Shown here: in pieces, positions 62,341 through 64,000 of the stretch
Layout of the letters: every line of letters starts with the position of its first letter
Position numbering within the stretch: the stretch's first letter is position 1
Source of the DNA: Pseudomonadota bacterium
GTDB lineage: Bacteria; Pseudomonadota; Gammaproteobacteria; Burkholderiales; SG8-39
Assembly (NCBI GenBank): GCA_947455195.1
Contig: CANGMI010000006.1
Span: 186,001-250,000, forward strand
Direction of reading: 5' to 3'
DNA length: 64,000 bases
Notes under the pieces: generated by a model
Seen by the model: only the letters and a program-made list of their open reading frames with translations
Databases searched by the model: none
What the model was told of the DNA's origin: nothing
Position numbers and translations under genes: made by a program

Positions 62341-63744
62341 TCAGCGTCGCGAGTCGCCGCTCGCGCCGAGCATGTCGCGGTAGCGCGCGCAATAGCCCGC
62401 GGCAACGGCCATTTCCTCGCCATCGTCAAAGGCCGGAATGCCGGCACCTTCGAGCGTGCCGAACCAGCCGCTGCGGTCCTCGAGCGTGCCCATCATCGCG
62501 TGCATCATCGGCACCTTCGCAGCGGCTGCGATGCGTGCCAGCGTCGCCACGACCGGCGCGGCGTCGACCATGAAGGGCACCACGTGCAGACCAAGCACCA
62601 GATCGAAGGCAGGACGCGCGATTGCCAGTGACCGCTCGAAGACCATGCCGAATCGATCCTCGCGGGCATCGGCGAGGAGGTCGAGCGGGTTGGCCACTGC
62701 GGCTTCGGGCGGCAATGCCGCGCGCAGCTCATCGGTGAGCATCGTGGGCAACTCGGCCATCAGCAGACCCTCACGCGCGGCCGCATCCGTGGTGAGCACA
62801 CCGGGCCCGCCCGAGTTGGACAGCATCAGGACACGCCGGCCCAGCCCGCGCGGAAAGGCGCCCAGGCCCTTGGCCGCCACCAGCAGGCGACGCAGGTTCT
62901 CGACCTTGAGAACACCCGCTTCGGCGAGCATGGCATCGAGCTCGTCGTCAGGCATCGCGGCCGACCCGGTGTGCCGCGCCACGGCGCCTGTGCCCGGGGG
63001 CGTGCGCCCGCCCACCAGCGCAATGATGGGCTTGTCGCGCGAGATGGCACGTGCGCTCTCGAGAAAGCGCTTCGGATCGCCGAAGGACTCGACGTAGAGC
63101 GCGATGACCCGGCACAGCGGATCGGCGCCGTAGTGCTCCATGTACTCGGTGATGCCGAGTTGCACCGCGTTGCCCACCGAAATGATCGAGCCGAAGGGCA
63201 GATTCATCTCGTGACTCTTGGCGATCACCTGCTCGGCGATGGCGCCCGATTGCGAGATGAAGGCCACCGGGCCGCCACGCGGCATGGCGCGCAGGAAGGC
63301 GGCTGCAAAGGGCCGGGCCGGATCGAGCTGGTCGATCACCCCGGCACAGTTGGGTCCCGCGACCGTGAGGCCATGCTCGGCAATGAGCGCGCGCAGCTCG
63401 CGATCGCGCGCGAGCCCCACCTCACCGGCTTCGGCGAAACCACCGGGCAGGATGAGGAGGTTGCGATGCCCGGTTGCAGCCGCTTCCCGAACCGCATCGA
63501 CGATGGCATCGGGCCGAATGACGATGACCGCCAGATCGGCGGGCGGCGATACCTCGGCCAGACTCGTGGCCACTGGCAGATCGAAGAGGGTGCCGCCACG
63601 CGGATTCACCGGAATGACGCGCCCGCCGTAGCCCGCGAGATTCAGATTGCGGAGCACGGCGCCGCCGGAACTTGTCAGGCGTTCGGCAGCCCCCACCACA
63701 GCAACGCTGGCGGGACGAAGAAGGGCACTCAGATCGGTGGTCAT
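62341..63744 (-). CDS. NDP-forming acyl-CoA synthetase, alpha-type subunit
   Basis: 467 residues from ATG 63744; the frame is open to 63918 without family similarity. CoA-binding Rossmann domain SVAVVGAAERLTSSGGAVLRN, RVIPVNPRGG, then ligase-CoA domains with FISQSGAIAEQ, SVGNAVQLGITEYMEHY and the phosphorylatable His in ARHTGSAAMPDDE. This is the acetate-CoA ligase (ADP-forming)/Pat-like alpha arrangement, without the ATP-grasp beta domain, so a partner subunit is needed. It lies 93 bases upstream of the PaaA-like gene. It could make or recycle the CoA ester used by the operon. Confidence 0.9.
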   Translation of the reverse strand: MTTDLSALLRPASVAVVGAAERLTSSGGAVLRNLNLAGYGGRVIPVNPRGGTLFDLPVATSLAEVSPPADLAVIVIRPDAIVDAVREAAATGHRNLLILPGGFAEAGEVGLARDRELRALIAEHGLTVAGPNCAGVIDQLDPARPFAAAFLRAMPRGGPVAFISQSGAIAEQVIAKSHEMNLPFGSIISVGNAVQLGITEYMEHYGADPLCRVIALYVESFGDPKRFLESARAISRDKPIIALVGGRTPPGTGAVARHTGSAAMPDDELDAMLAEAGVLKVENLRRLLVAAKGLGAFPRGLGRRVLMLSNSGGPGVLTTDAAAREGLLMAELPTMLTDELRAALPPEAAVANPLDLLADAREDRFGMVFERSLAIARPAFDLVLGLHVVPFMVDAAPVVATLARIAAAAKVPMMHAMMGTLEDRSGWFGTLEGAGIPAFDDGEEMAVAAGYCARYRDMLGASGDSRR

Positions 63745-63763
63745 GGATGGTCTGGTTTCACAG

Positions 63764-64000
63764 TCAGAAGATGGCGAGACGCCCGTCGTAGACCCCCAAC
63801 AGCCAGCGGCCCCCGGCATAGAGCGAATACTTGCGAATGAAAGGATGTGCCTCATCGCAACCGGCAAGCACGGCCAGTTCATGGTGATAGGCCGCATACG
63901 AAGCGGCACCGGCCGCAACGCGAGTCATGCCAGGATCGCTGTTTCCGCAGCGCGCGGCAGCCACCGCCGCGGCACCATGGAGAAGGTCGTTCAGCCGGAT
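63764..64000 (-). CDS. C-terminal part of an unidentified protein (cut by window edge)
   Basis: Open to the right edge with no stop; 78 residues visible, ending GGRWLLGVYDGRLAIF. The end reads EAHPFIRKYSLYAGGRWLLGVY, a mix of aromatic and basic residues that looks like a folded C-terminal domain. An internal GTG (63964) could be read as a start but there is no reason to prefer it. Family not recognised. It is 19 bases upstream of the NDP-forming synthetase on the same strand, so probably in the same operon. It does not look like the missing ATP-grasp beta subunit. Confidence 0.55.
   Translation of the reverse strand: MRLNDLLHGAAAVAAARCGNSDPGMTRVAAGAASYAAYHHELAVLAGCDEAHPFIRKYSLYAGGRWLLGVYDGRLAIF

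Noticed and set aside
1-64000. tRNA genes, CRISPR arrays, insertion sequences
   Set aside because: Looked for TTCGA-type T-arms, repeated spacers and transposase motifs; none found. A covariance or repeat search could still reveal something missed by eye.

Overview
The window looks like chromosome from a high-GC betaproteobacterium, most likely order Burkholderiales. The support is gene order: yqgE-ruvX-pyrR-pyrB-pyrC', pilT/pilU beside yggS-proC-yggT-yggU, a pilGHIJ-chpA twitching operon, a Bug-family (TTT) binding protein, and many tightly coupled genes with ATGA/GTGA overlaps. I saw no tRNA, rRNA, CRISPR array, insertion sequence or prophage gene. The only recognisable dedicated transcriptional regulator is PyrR.

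Layout. (1) 1-7029: end of an unidentified gene, then a three-gene block of a transglutaminase-DUF2126 fusion, a circularly permuted ATP-grasp-alpha-E fusion and a second transglutaminase, which is a predicted but biochemically undefined peptide-modifying system. (2) 7205-10738: a YghU-type glutathione enzyme facing a translationally coupled corA-pgi pair. (3) 10789-22069: a co-oriented 12-gene minus-strand run. In order of transcription it encodes a Tat-exported family-5 binding protein, two permeases, two ATPases, an AtzG-like small subunit, an AtzE-like amidase, an NMT1-type binding protein, an isochorismatase-fold hydrolase, a cupin, a creatininase-family amidohydrolase and a Rieske oxygenase. 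This reads as one uptake-and-degradation operon for a nitrogen-rich, probably cyclic, compound, and is the best candidate for an undescribed pathway. (4) 22456-29758: a divergent Hfq with a long tail, followed by a loose catabolic group (cupin, carboxymuconolactone-decarboxylase-like protein, two alpha/beta hydrolases, Bug binding protein, FAD monooxygenase) and an HNH nuclease.

(5) 29946-41339: housekeeping. rlmL-like methyltransferase converges on pilT-pilU; yggS-proC-yggT-yggU runs forward; yqgE-ruvX-pyrR-pyrB-pyrC' runs backward as an overlapping operon in which PyrC' has lost its metal-binding histidines; phrB photolyase is divergent from yqgE. (6) 41403-50729: chemosensory control of type IV pili, transcribed pilG-pilH-pilI-pilJ-chpA. 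(7) 51023-58766: a predicted lipoprotein carrying a methyltransferase domain, full-length B12-dependent metH, cobA-ybiB, a RidA-family protein and an orphan lipoprotein. (8) 58789-64000: two small overlapping orphan genes ending at a strong hairpin, then part of an aromatic or acyl-CoA operon (benzoate-CoA-ligase-like enzyme, PaaA-like di-iron protein, NDP-forming acyl-CoA synthetase, and a gene cut by the window edge).

All assignments are from reading translated sequence and motifs; no database search was run. Substrate assignments for the catabolic clusters are inference.
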